Assembly (NCBI GenBank): GCA_964036155.1
Contig: OZ038423.1
Span: 74,663,249 to 74,727,248, forward strand
Origin: Diploscapter coronatus
Lineage: Eukaryota; Nematoda; Chromadorea; Rhabditida; Rhabditidae
Reading direction: 5' to 3'
DNA: 64,000 nucleotides
How positions within the stretch are numbered: the first letter of the stretch is position 1; every line of letters starts with the position of its first letter. The notes beneath the pieces are model-generated. The model saw only the letters and a list, made by a program, of their open reading frames with translations, was not told where the DNA came from and ran no database searches. Positions 13,001-24,582 of the stretch are shown here, piece by piece. A program made the translations under genes and the position numbers.

Positions 13001-15970
13001 GACAGTCGAAAAATAATGATCGAATTCCATTAATTAAACCAACTTGATTCTCCCTCATCATTCTGTCAGCGCCAAGGAGTTTCGGCCAGACCATCATTCG
13101 CAACTTCTCCGGAATTCCCTTCCAGATTCGTTCTTCCAATTTTGAAGGTGGGTGGCCAGATTGCCACTGCTGGAAGGGTTTTTTTGAATGAAAATTTAAA
13201 GAAGAAAAAACAACCAACCTCAATCATCCTAAGCCACTTCTTCTCCCGACTCAACTCGATCTGCACCCGTTTCCGATGCTCCTTTTGCTCTTCAGTCAGG
13301 TTCTCGTTTTCTTTGTGAACAAAGCCGAATCGATCCAGTTTGTAGTAGATATCGAAGTCGGGATTCTCCCACGCATCGATATCCTTGTTTTCAGGGCCCT
13401 AAAGTACCTCTCGTGAAAGAAAATCATCGAGTTTTCTAGAGCTTCGTGTATACAACTCAACAAAGACCATTAATTTGTAAAATTCATCAAAATTTAGAGC
13501 TAGGAAACGAAAGGAAAAGACAATTGTAGTGAAGTTACACATATAGCGATAATGATCTTTGGTCAATAATTATATAGGAGGCTTTTTATAACTTGTAGAA
13601 AATGCATTTTTGCAAAGAAAAAACTACCTTCTCATACAAATTGACGATTCGATCCCGTTCCATCAGCTCTTCATATTCCGGATCATCACTTGAAGTGGCT
13701 GCGTCTTCGTCTGAAAAATAGACAATTTGAAATACCTTCTAACTCCATAAAGATTGCGCTAAAGTTGAGGCTTTTGCTTTGAAATACACTAATCTTGCGC
13801 AATCCATCCAGCATTTTTAAAAAAATATTTATTTGACTAATTCATGTCAGCAGCTGTTAACCCACCAAACGTCAAGTCCTTCCTTCATTATTGCCTACCC
13901 ATCTTGAAATATATCTAAGTCCAAAGTCCCACCTTTATCCCCCAAATGGTCTAGTAACTTTGGAATGTTATTGATGCTATCCTTTATATCCCGAATATGA
14001 GCTTCAGCCCTCTTCAGAGGGTCCGAAAATCGGTACGTCAAAAGGTGCTTTTTCACCCTCAAACTCGCGTGTTTGATGGTGAATGCGGCCGATGAAAATG
14101 GGACACTTAGTTCCCGAAACTGGGAGGAAACTGAGGGAGCGGGAGAGTTGGGGGAACAGGGAGAAATGGGGGATTTCGATCGGGGACTGTTCGGGACCGA
14201 AGAGCCTCTTCTTTTAGATAAATTTGGCATTCTGGTATCTTTTAGAGAACCTTGAATAAACAATTTTTAGAAAAATCAATGTTTTTTTTTAGAGAATATA
14301 AGTTTTAGAAACAAGAATTGAAGAACTTGTTAGAAATATGGAATGCGCACGATGAGCGTCCATATTTGATGATCACTTGGCAGGCGAGGCGATGAATTAT
14401 TTCGCACGGAAAACTGGGAGATGAGTAAAGCTTAAGATAGGAAATAGGGAGATATGAGCGATGGGGGGATTCATATATCGTTTTAGTCAGAAAGGAGATT
14501 TAACTCACACGCCCGGGTGACTTAATCCGCCTTTATCGCTTTATCACTCCTTATCATTTCAAAAGCCAATATGACCCTTCCCACAGAGGTTTATTCCGTG
14601 TGAAATGAAGCTAATCCAGCATCTAATGAGATAACCATGGATACAGACAGAGTTTTCAGTGGAAGCATTATTCGACTTCATTTCAGTTTAGATAGGTTTC
14701 GCGTTATGGTCTTTATTTTAGTAAAAATGTCTAGCATTGGTAAATGCATGTGCGTATGATGATCAAAATGATGCTTTCCTGAGAATTAACCTTTTGGATA
14801 GGTTTCAGCTCGATCACTTTTAGCCTCTCAATTAATGCTTCGCTTGACATTGAAATTTAGGTTTTTTTTTTTAATTTCATAAATCCTACCATTTTCTGGC
14901 GCCTGGTAGATCTCGTCTTCATCTTCATTTTCCGAATCGTTCAAAATGTCCGTCTCCCTTCCAGCGATGAATCGAAAATTAGAAAGTTATGAAAGAAGAA
15001 ATACGTTTCAAAGTATTTTCGAAAATAAAAAATCCATGTTAGTTTCCGCGTTTTAGATCTGCTATAAAATTTGTTTTCCAGCCCATGAGATAATCCATTC
15101 CATTGATTTTTCATCAGAAAAGTAGAATATCAAAATCATCGACTTTCTGTCATAACTCTCAAAAATTTACCTGTTCTCGTCCTCCCTCCTTCTGCGCTCC
15201 TCCACGATGTAATCCTCGTACATCTGCAGCTGTTGTCTGTGCCTCTCCCTGTTCCTACTCTGCTCGCTGTTCCCGAAACTTTCCTGATGATTTGGGAGGC
15301 GATTTTGGTTTTGATTCGCCTCGAACGGCAACTCCTCGTAAATGTGCTGTCTGAACAAACATGCATTTTTTCTAAATTGGGTCATGGAAAACGGTGTTTC
15401 GAAACAGATATATGAAAAATAGGGAGTATTTGACTTTTATAAATTCACCTCCTGTGATCATCAACTCTCTTGAATGGCCCAGTCGATAGAACGGAACTGG
15501 AGTTGAGTGGCGCAGTCGAGTGAGAGGTGCGTCGCATTTCCGCCGGATACTGCAAATTGAGTTTTAAAACTTATTTTGGCTTCTAATTTGTAGTAATGCT
15601 TTACAAAGGCCATATTCTTTCAACTACTCGTCTTACTAATGAAACTGAATCTAAATCGAGAGAAGAGGTGTTATAGGTCGAGTATTGAATTTCGATTCCA
15701 AATAAAATTCCGATTTCCGTTCCTAACTTTCAAAATAAAAACTCAGAACACCTCTGGTATGTTTCACAAAATTCATAAATTCGCCCAAAGGGTTTGGAAT
15801 TTAATATACCAATAAATTTACATATTAAAATGACTAAATAAAAAGATAATTCGAAATATTCAGCCTACCTCCCGCTCAGTACTCGACTGTTTCTGGAAGG
15901 AGTGTGACCTCCTGGCGGTTGCCTGAACGGGCTGCACTGGAATGACCCGAGGGACGCCGTTCGTTGACAT
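10028..15970 (-). CDS. RN-tre/USP6NL-type TBC domain Rab GTPase-activating protein
   Basis: TBC proteins switch off Rab GTPases on membranes; the RN-tre/USP6NL group acts on endocytic Rabs. The core reads leftward from about 13711 to 11720. It starts with an [11 protein letters not shown] element and a [16 protein letters not shown] segment, as in USP6NL. The TBC domain follows: [17 protein letters not shown], then [15 protein letters not shown] with the catalytic arginine finger (IxxDxxR). Next come [20 protein letters not shown] with the glutamine finger (YCQG), and a [20 protein letters not shown] region. The tail (stop TGA 10028-10030) is Ser/Pro/Gln rich and probably disordered. The chosen start, ATG 15968-15970, gives a long basic N-terminus (coiled [11 protein letters not shown] segment at 15167-15350). 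A second 5' exon near 14230 would give another N-terminus. A possible acceptor TTTTTGCAG lies about 50 bases upstream of the first ATG. Confidence 0.88.
11588..11705. repeat. dispersed GC-rich repeat, copy 1 (intron of the TBC gene)
   Basis: The block starts AGAGGTATCCGCGAGATTAA, runs through an ACCACTGT(A/G)CTCTGC core and ends in a CGCCCCGCCTCCTCAGC segment. It is much more GC-rich than its surroundings. A related block lies at about 29915-30050 in the F-box gene intron. No coding potential is seen. Confidence 0.6.
13936..14230 (-). CDS. candidate alternative first exon of the TBC gene
   Basis: An open frame from ATG 14228-14230 encodes a Ser/Pro-rich start ([20 protein letters not shown]) and then a helical-looking segment ([20 protein letters not shown]...LLDHLGDK). 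A GTGGGA donor after GATAAAG leaves one base over. That is the same phase as the exon ending APEN at about 14887, so either can join the common exon beginning [10 protein letters not shown] at 13711. The phase match and the exon-like codon pattern are visible. Use as an alternative promoter or cassette exon is inference. Confidence 0.5.
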
Positions 15971-17237
15971 TTTCTTTCCCAGCTACCGGTCTTCGACTGT
16001 TCGCATCAATTTTGGTGGTCCCTGCAAAAATCGTCGTGAATTATCAACCTTTCTATAAAGCGCAAGGGTTTAAATAAAACAGATCACGAATATATCAACA
16101 TTTCAGAAAGAAAGTGAAGACGTCAAGTTTTTTTCTTTAAATTCACAACAAATTAGGACATTTTGCAAGAGAAGATCACATCTTTTAGGGAATAAAAAAG
16201 TAATGTTTTCAGAAAAAGATCATTTAAAGCCAAGCCTATTTTGGGAGTGTTTTTAAGCGCCGTTAAAGTCATATGAGCCACTTTAAAGGGGAAGATCCTG
16301 GCAGAGGGGGTTTTCCGAAATGAAATTGGCACGCTGCTTTTCGGCTGGGGGCCATATTAAGTGAAGGGAGGGGTCGTTGCAAAATGTGCGAGAAATGAAA
16401 GGAGAGGGGGAATAGACCGAATAGAAGAAATGACGGACATAGGCTTTTCTTTCTCTCTCCACTTCCTTTTCAGGAAAAGGAGTCGATATGCAATGCGCGA
16501 GTTTCTTTCATTCCAATACACTTCTTATATTTTTTTCATCTTTTTCTTTTTCTCTTATTTCTCCTGATATTTCTCCTTACAGCTTTTAGTCCAGTTTTGC
16601 GTTATGTGCTTGCAGACGTGAAAATGGAAGGGGGAATTTGGGTGCGATAATATTCGCCTTTTCTGCATTCCGCCAATTAGTTGTGACGTCACGGGTCACG
16701 CCCTTTTACACCAGAAAAGGGAAGGGAGATCTTCAGATCTTGCAGCCAATTTAGGTAATAGGCAACCCCAGATATTTTACCTATTTAGTAGGTGAAACGT
16801 TATTTCAGCAAAACAGGTAAAATATTCAATAAAAACGCGAGAAAAATAAAACGAAAAAATGTCAAAGATATTCCAGTGGTCTGAGCAACACTTTGATGAC
16901 AAATCTTGAAAAAAGAACAAAAACATTTTATTTGAAATATTTCAAAACTTCGTTTTCTATTAACAAAACACAAATATACCGCAACGAGTCTGAATTTCTG
17001 AGCCTATAACAACAAATATCTGTCTAAAATACTTTTTTCAGAAGAAAAAAAACTCTAAAAATAGGAAATAGAAAAATGATGAAGTTTTTTTCTATCTCCA
17101 GAAGAGTTATTTCTTCCGGAAACTTGTAAATAAAGCTTAATCTCCAAAGAAACTCATAGAACTCTTTATTTCCTAGAATATCTACAAAAATCTAATCACC
17201 GGAAAAATTCGATAACATTTTCCGAGAGAAAATGAAA
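15971..17237. other. intergenic region upstream of the TBC gene
   Basis: Lies between the TBC gene start and the COX10 stop, both on the minus strand, so it should hold the TBC promoter and the COX10 3' UTR. It includes a palindromic TGACGTCA at 16684-16691 and a T/C-rich run (about 16440-16580). I see no convincing exon. Confidence 0.5.
16684..16691. promoter_or_regulatory. CRE-like TGACGTCA palindrome
   Basis: A perfect 8-bp CREB/ATF consensus lies about 0.7 kb upstream of the TBC gene start and is followed by GGGTCACGCCC. The motif is directly visible. Function is inferred from the consensus and position only. Confidence 0.4.
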
Positions 17238-19588
17238 TCAGAAAAGTTGGTTAACCTTTAGTTTGATCCGTTCAGCCCAGTCATTTTTCAGCTTCGACTC
17301 ACTATTCCGCGTCGCGTTGTCGATGATCATCAAACCCATGATGCAGGGCAGGTAGAATAAACTGAAAAGTTTTAGATGAATAACATTTTTTAAATTGCTA
17401 TTTTTGTTGAAATAGCAGGTTACAGAAAATGCTCAAAGTCAGATATTTCTTTCCTACCTGAAGAAGAATAAATGTCTTGAATTTTTCGCATCTGGTGCCT
17501 TATAGAATTTGTAGGACAAGTACAAAAGTCCCAAGTTGAGCGGGATAGAGTCTGAAAGTCTTTTGTAAAATCTGAAATAAATTATGGGAAATTTACCGAT
17601 GGCGAAAATGTTCGTGGTCAAATTAGTGAGGGGAGCTCCGACTGAGCAGAGGGCGAAAAGGAGGATCGAGTGACGGAGAGACGTCACTCGACACAGCCGC
17701 TCGTTAGTCACACACATTACTCGATAACCGGCCTGAATCAGAGAGAAAAATTTCTCTGGCAAAAATCGTATTTCTAGAAAAGTTTTATGTGTATGTTTTA
17801 GAAACTTTCCAAAATGAAACGATAAAAAAAAACCTGACTAATCGAGGTAAGCGTCAGATAAAACTAAAGATAAAGTATGTTTCTTACTCGACTATAGTCG
17901 TCCCTGAGATTCCAGCTGAGCCCATTGAAGTGAGGGAATTGCCACGAAAAAAGGATGGCTCCGAGACACAGAGCGCCTGCGTCCAGCACTCCCGTCATCG
18001 AGCAGTAACCCATCAGAGGAGGGATCGCTCCTACCTGAAATTGAGAATAAGTTCGTTGATGTCACATTTAACTTCCGTTCAGTTCGAATACGCTTCAAGG
18101 TCTCATTGTATAATTTTCTGGAAGAGATATTCGCTAAATATATACTGACTGTATCCATTAATTTTATTCTCAACTCTAAAGTGTTAAAAAAACATGTTTC
18201 AGACATTTCATATTTGTGGAAAATGTTCTCGAGGACGATATTGATTATTTGACTACCTAATCATTTTATTTCCAACAACGTTAAAGTGAAGAAAAACGTA
18301 CCACTGCTCCTGCCCACGTGCATGCGATGTGGCTTCTCTTGAGTGGAGTGTAGACGCCCGCATAGAGACCGACATTCAACGCGCCCAGGAAGGCAGTCAG
18401 TGGGTTGGTGGTGGCCAGCAGAATTGCGACCCCGGACAGAGAAGTCAGAGTGGCGAAGGAAAATGCATGCAAAGGGGAGAATCTGGAAAATCAAAGACAT
18501 TCAATTTGAAAAGGACCATTTCCGAAAATTTGTGTATACTTGCAATAAACTGCTATCAGGGGTCATTCAAAAATTTAACCAGGTGAATTTCAATCTTCGT
18601 TGAAACCTATTTGAAATAGATGCCAACCTATGAACAACAAGGACTCTGCTCTGCGTCCTTCGCATCTGCGCATCGTAGGGAGCCTCGAGGAGTTGATTGC
18701 AGGCATTCGCTGCAGAGCTCAGCAAGGTTGTTCCCGCCGCACAGCCAACTGCCGTCATCAGGGCGGGCGAGATCGGCGACATGAAACAACCTGCTATTGC
18801 TGAAGATGAAAATTTACTATTTTTCAAGAGAAATGGTCGCAATGTCTTAGGAGAAAGCTTATGGTAAAAAAACCCAGGTCTTTTTTTCTATTTTTCCGCC
18901 TTCTCGACATTTATGCACATCCGAAATGAGTGAAATATTCCAAATTGGTGATGGACAAAATTTTCAGGACTCAAAATACGGAATTGAACTTTTTTTTTGA
19001 AGAAAAAACCCAACCTGTAGTCGTAATGAGCATTGTGAGTTTTGATTTGGACAACTGAAGATAAGCCGTGATGAGGCCATTCGGCTCCATTTTCGACCAT
19101 TGTGCCAAATGAGTGTCTTCCACTGAAAAATCAGACTTGAAAAATAGCCGAAAATTGATCGATTTTCTGGAAACTATATTTCCATTGAGAGCCTTATGTT
19201 GGATGTTTTCGTCTGACGCACCGATTATGTTGGTTGTTTTCTTTCGCGGCCGCCGATTCATGACTGTGGCACTGTCCAAGCTCAGAATCTCCTTGCGGCG
19301 ATCCGACGTGTTTTGAGACAAAACACGCTCGTTTTCAGGAAGTTCTTCGTCAATTGGGGCTGCCTGAAAAAAGATAAAGGGAAGTCCAAATTTAAAAAAA
19401 AATCTTTAAATATTCAACTTTTTCTGTAAAATAAAAATAAATTTCTGAAATCTGAAGAAAAATTTTCTGAAAAAGCGAAGAAAACTGACTTTTGGAAGCG
19501 AGTTGACCCGCTTGATGGTGTGGAACTGAGCCTGACTAGTGGAGGGCAGCGCGTACAGGCGGAGAGCTGCCGCCCCGCATCGCAGCAT
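17238..19588 (-). CDS. cox-10: Protoheme IX farnesyltransferase, mitochondrial (COX10)
   Basis: COX10 attaches a farnesyl chain to heme B, making heme O on the way to heme A for cytochrome c oxidase, in the inner mitochondrial membrane. The ATG at 19586-19588 begins with an Arg/Ala-rich sequence that looks like a mitochondrial presequence ([20 protein letters not shown]). The UbiA prenyltransferase domain starts at about 19060 ([17 protein letters not shown]). It carries the first metal/diphosphate motif [21 protein letters not shown] at 18650-18720. The second, Asp-rich motif is split around LRDDYSRAGYRVM (near 17730-17900). Several hydrophobic membrane segments alternate with loops, including [14 protein letters not shown]. 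Stop TGA is at 17238-17240. An acceptor-like GGGTTCAG lies five bases before the ATG, suggesting trans-splicing. Confidence 0.94.
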
Positions 19589-19813
19589 CGATTCTGAACC
19601 CGAACAATCTGAGCAAATCCGGGGAACTCAACGAAAAATCAAAGAAAACGGATGAACACAGCCAGCGGCTAGAACACGCCCACTCTTGCATTTTCCATCG
19701 AGGTGTGCGTCGCAGCCCCACTTGCCGAAACTCTTTGAATCGCGGTTGATTTTCGTCGATTTTTTTCGGGTTTTCTCAAATTTTTATTATTTTCATTCTG
19801 CCCACTTCAGAAG
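19589..19813. promoter_or_regulatory. divergent promoter between cox-10 and an unrecognised gene
   Basis: 225 bases separate the two divergent start codons. Acceptor-like AG sites lie just before both ATGs (GGTTCAG for cox-10, CCCACTTCAG for the plus gene). So the region should contain both promoters and very short outron sequences. Confidence 0.5.
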
Positions 19814-22800
19814 ATGGCTCGATTCATGTCCGCCAGCTCGCCTATGCGTTGGTTGCCGTCCAAGGCCAATGTATGTGCTTTTTTTTTCGAAACCAATCAC
19901 ATCCAAATTCCGAGTCTTACGAATTTCATGTTTTGTTTTCTTGAATTTGCTAAAAAAATATCACAAAGTTTTTGTAGAAAGATAAGGAAAAAGTCTTGAA
20001 TCTAAAAATCTCAAAAAAAAATTATAAATCGCAGGCTGACGCTGAGGACGACGTGCTGGGGAAGTCGATCGAGAGCTACCGCGAATTCAAGGACGCCCTG
20101 TCGAACCAGCCACCCATCCTCCAACAGGCCCACAAGCGACTCCTCCAGACCTGCTCCATTCTCAGCACCATCGGGGCTGACCACCACAACAGGGGACTCG
20201 TTCTGGGAATCGTCTACAAGGAGAGTGCCGATCTGGTCTGCCTCCGCAATGAGCAGGTACTATAAGATGTGTCTGGAAGATAGAAATGTGGAAAAATGAA
20301 AACTAGAAAAAAAAAAGTTGTCAAATCCAGTTTCAGACTTGCGATCATTGAGAATTCCAACAACAAAAAAACAGATTTTCAATTTTCAGCCAAACCGCGC
20401 AATCGCCCTCTACGGGATGTGCCACGCGATCCTGGAAAAGACGACCAAATTCGGAGACCCCAGTCTCGCTGCCTTCGTCGTTCACCTCAAACTGCGTACG
20501 ACTATTTTTGTCATCAGAAGTGAATTGTTGATATGAATCCCCCGTCATTTCAGAGTGCGCTATCGCTATGTCGGGAATTCTGCAAGCGGCCGAGGAGAGC
20601 CACGCGAATGGAACGGGACCGAGTTCGGCTGAGATTCTCAAGGTACGGGGTATCGTTGAGTCTGAAATTTTTAAGATAAGTGGGGAGAAAGAAGCAATTT
20701 TAGATCAGTTTCGCCCTTTTTACGTGTTACTTTTCCTTTCTAACACTAAAAGATAACTGTGCGCCACTTTGCGATTCCCAAATTTCGGAACATAATAATT
20801 TAGGAAATTTTTAAATGGAAAAACTTCTACAATGGATTACTGTATTTCAGTCGTTGCGGAATCTGTGGAGCGAGGATCAGTTGGGAGAGCTGCTGGCGGA
20901 TGCAGTGATTCCCTCGCGCGACAACCTGCAGCTGCTCCACTCGGCAGTCTTCAAGGAGGGAGTCCTGCTCATCAACAACACGCTCCCGGACATCGATTTG
21001 ATCGTCCTCAAGATTAACGGATACTTCAGGGGTGGGTTCAGAAAAATGTCTTCTTGGAAAATCCACCCGTTCTCTTTCTCTTTGTCCGCACTATTTCTTC
21101 TCCTGGCTTGCACTATTCCGAAAATTCGGAAAATATGTGTGTTGGAAAGGATTTTCTTTGAAGAATATACCGTCTCTTCAGAACTCCGATCGACCATGGA
21201 CTCCTCGACGATCTTCCAGTCGCTGATCGCTCTCGCCCTCACCTCGCCCAAACACGCGGATCTGTCCGTTCTGAACGACTTCTTCTCCCGACTTCCCCAA
21301 ACACCCGCTGGAGACGACAAGCATTTGACGCTGCTCGATGTCAAGGTTCGAATATTTTTTTTTAGAAAAAAAACGTGAACGAGCTTTTTTCCTAACAAGA
21401 TAAAAACCTTTAAATATAGGAAATCTTGTTGTAAATAATTGAATTTCTAGCTGTTCATTTGGACGTGCGCCGCATGGTCGAAATGGAGAGCCGAGCCGGA
21501 AGAGCGATGGCCGCGTGCCTGCGTCTGTTTGCCCCTGACCAGTGTCAAGCAGTGTCAACACTGGAAGACGATTGTTTTGACTGCTCAGGGGTATGCCAAC
21601 TTATAACATTTGGGAAGCGAGAAAACTCTTTACGAAACATCGGAGTATAATTAATTAGACAATGCTGTAAAAGAGGCCAAATTTCTAAAAGGTGCAATTT
21701 GCAAAAGTTTGTCTATTTTACAGCTTATTTTTTTTACAAAACGCTATAATTCTATTAAAAAAAAGTCTATCTTTAAAATGCTAGAAAATATGTTTCGAAA
21801 TGAGAAGAACATTTTCAGCTCCACGACGTCGCTCCAGGACAGATTCCGTGTGCTGTGCGTGATCGAGACAGTGCGTGTGGACGCGTCGACGCTCAACCCT
21901 TCTGTCTGCCCCGAACTGAACGTCCTCTTCGATGTCTACCTCAACTTCGCTCGACATCATCCAGAAATCAGGGACATGTATAAGGAGATAATTCAACACG
22001 TCCTCAAATTTGGGTAGGGAAATATAAAAATTAAAAAAAAATACCGTTTGATAATGAAAACGAATCATTTTGAAAATGAGACTTCGAAGTTTACAATATC
22101 GATTTTGAAAAAAAGGAAAAAACGTTATTTTCCTGTCCATCCGTAATTCACAAAATGTTTAGAGATGGAATCCAACTAGCGAATTTAAAATAGAAACTTT
22201 AGACAGAGGAAAGTCTCGCTCGAAGTGGCAAAGACACAGATCGCTCCGGCACTGACTCGCAGATTCGGCGACGAGAACGACATCGCCAACATCGTCAAGT
22301 ATCTGCAGGAGGAGAGGGAAGCAGAGAGCAGGAAGGAAGTCAAGCCGGTCGACGTCAAACAAGAAATTCCTGACGAAGGATACGAGGGCAAATCGTCTTT
22401 CCAGGTGCGGTAATTTTAAAGTAAAAGCTGAAAGTTGGTTTGAACAAGAAAAACTCCAAAGTAATTGATAATGCACCAAACCGAATTCATTGCGAGGAGT
22501 AAAAGGGGGAAAATCGAATTTTTTATTTCATGGTCCCAATTCTTCAAAATACCGTAATTTTGATTCAGAGCTCGACCCCATCCCGTCAACTGGTCACTCG
22601 CTCCACGTCCGTCAGCGGTCTGCCATCGCCCAAACTCAACTCGGACAAGAAAGCCATCCAGCTCGGCAACCACGTCTTCGAGGAGAGCTACTTCCAGGTC
22701 AACGCTTTCTGAATTGAAAATTTTAGCGCCTCTAGTTTTGCTTTTAAATCTTATGACAAGACTTTCTGCTCTGAAACTTTTTCAAAAATTACTGAAATTA

Positions 22801-24053
22801 GTCTTGATATTCTTGAAGAAAACTCGAAATTTCAGCTTTCGATGGAACCTGGAAAGATTGCAAACAGCTCTGAGACGAGTATGGACTCACAGATTGGAAT
22901 CACAGCCAGAGACGAAGAAGTCGCGGTGAGTCCTCAGTTGGATTTTAACAGCAGCATCCAGAAGGAGGTCAAGGAGGAGCCCATCGATGAGGAGCAATGT
23001 AAGCATTTTCTAGAAGTTTCCTTTCCTGATAAGCAATTTTCAGTTCTGACTGCATACGTGGATGGAATAGCGGAGTCCTCGCTGCAGAGTCTGAATGAGA
23101 AATTCGGCCCCGCCCACAAGTTCTTCGTTAGTTTTTCCTCTTTCAAAACGAGCATTTTGTTGGTCATTCATTGTTTTACTTATTTTCACGAGTCTCAAAA
23201 GAATACTAATCTCACAAAAATGTCTTTTATCTTAATTAGCATTTTCTTAAAATTGTTTTTCCTTTCGAAAAATAAAATCTCAGACGGTAGAGCAGTTGGC
23301 ATCCCAGTCGCTGGAGGAGTTCATCGAGGCCGAGGAGGCGATCATCACGTTCTACGCGAAGATCGGGGCTGAGGACAATGTGGGCGGCAGACCTGCCAGA
23401 CACTCGACTCCTACTGTCGGAAGTGCTATGCAAGGCCAGAAACAGGGACAAGGACAGTCGATGCAGATGCAGAGGGGTGACACGGACACGGACAGAATGA
23501 TCGAGAGAATGGAGCAGCTCGTCAGGGAGGACCTCTTCAACAACAAGCCACCTGCCACACTCGCCAGTAAGTCCACACCTCTTTTCCAATAAAATCCATC
23601 GTCATTTTTACCGTTTAGCCTGACAAATACTCTGAAAATCTTTTTATTTCTGCATTTCTGAGATATATGCCAGTTTATTTTCGTCAGTTTCAATGAAATA
23701 TCTCTTGAAGAAACTAGTTTTTTTTTTTCAAAAATACCTTCGAGAGATTCTAAAAGATTTTTTCATGTATTTTAGCAAAACTTGCCAAATATTAGGAAGA
23801 AATCGTTTTATTTCAGAAGGAGCACCCAGTATTCCGTTGTCCAAGATGGTGCCTCTGAAATTCGTCCCGAAGCAATTCCTGAAATTCCGCGAGCAGGAGG
23901 GCTATTCCTCGGTCGGGGGCAACAGCGAGGAGTCTTGCGGATCTGGTGCAGGTTAGTTCAAACTTATACTTGTATTTTTCCATTTCGTAAATTACTTGTT
24001 TCACATTTGAAAAATGGAATATTCAAATTCTAGAGGGCAGTTCACGTGTCTGA
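19814..24053 (+). CDS. unrecognised multi-exon protein with acidic lysine motifs
   Basis: About fifteen exons give a protein of roughly 650 residues that I cannot assign to a family. The ATG at 19814 follows an acceptor (CCCACTTCAG) by three bases. The N-terminal two thirds are helical-looking and Leu/Ala rich, like an alpha-solenoid: for example QQAHKRLLQTCSILSTIGAD at 20130-20180 and SSTIFQSLIALALTSPKHAD at 21203-21260. The middle carries charged stretches with VKQE (22350-22370) and VKEEP (22967-22985), the latter fitting the psi-K-x-E SUMO consensus. The C-terminal part has a helix rich in Glu (QSLEEFIEAEEAIITFYAKI) and a Gln/Gly/Met stretch at 23425-23480. The last exon is tiny, ending at TGA 24051-24053. 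WBP11 follows 530 bases downstream on the same strand. A nuclear scaffold is a guess from the SUMO-like motif and composition. Confidence 0.8.
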
Positions 24054-24582
24054 AGATCTAAAGTCTATTCGATGATGATATGATGATCCGCCAACTCAGC
24101 TGCAGCAAAGATAAACTGGGCCAATTAAAAATATTCATTACTTGTTCATTTATTTCTTATGAGACCTTGAATTACACAACAATCCCATTTTATCAACACA
24201 TTTTCTTATTTTAATTTTATTCACCTATGACGTTTTCTTCTGAAAAACGCCCCTAATTTATCACCAAGAATTGTCTTTTCTTAAGTCTAGTACGGGTAAT
24301 TTACCCTAAAACGGGTCCATCGTCAATTCTATTTTTCTTCTTGTAAATTGCATGTTCTGGAACTTAAATTTAACCCGAGTTTTTTTCTGAAAATATTTAG
24401 GGGTTGCATCAACTTTCTCCCCGGTTTAAGGATTGACAATTTATGGATTTATTTATGATTTGAAAGGAATAAAGATAGGCGCTTTTAATTTTCGTAAATT
24501 TCTCCCCCATAAAATGTCCTTTGGCATTGAGATATTTCATTCCAAATGGTTGAAACTTATTTATTCCACTTTCCAGGCTAAA
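24054..24582. other. spacer between two co-oriented genes
   Basis: 530 AT-rich bases. It ends in a CACTTTCCAG acceptor seven bases before the WBP11 ATG, so that messenger could be trans-spliced. Spacing is longer than in typical nematode operons (about 100 bases), so an operon is possible but unproven. Confidence 0.45.
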
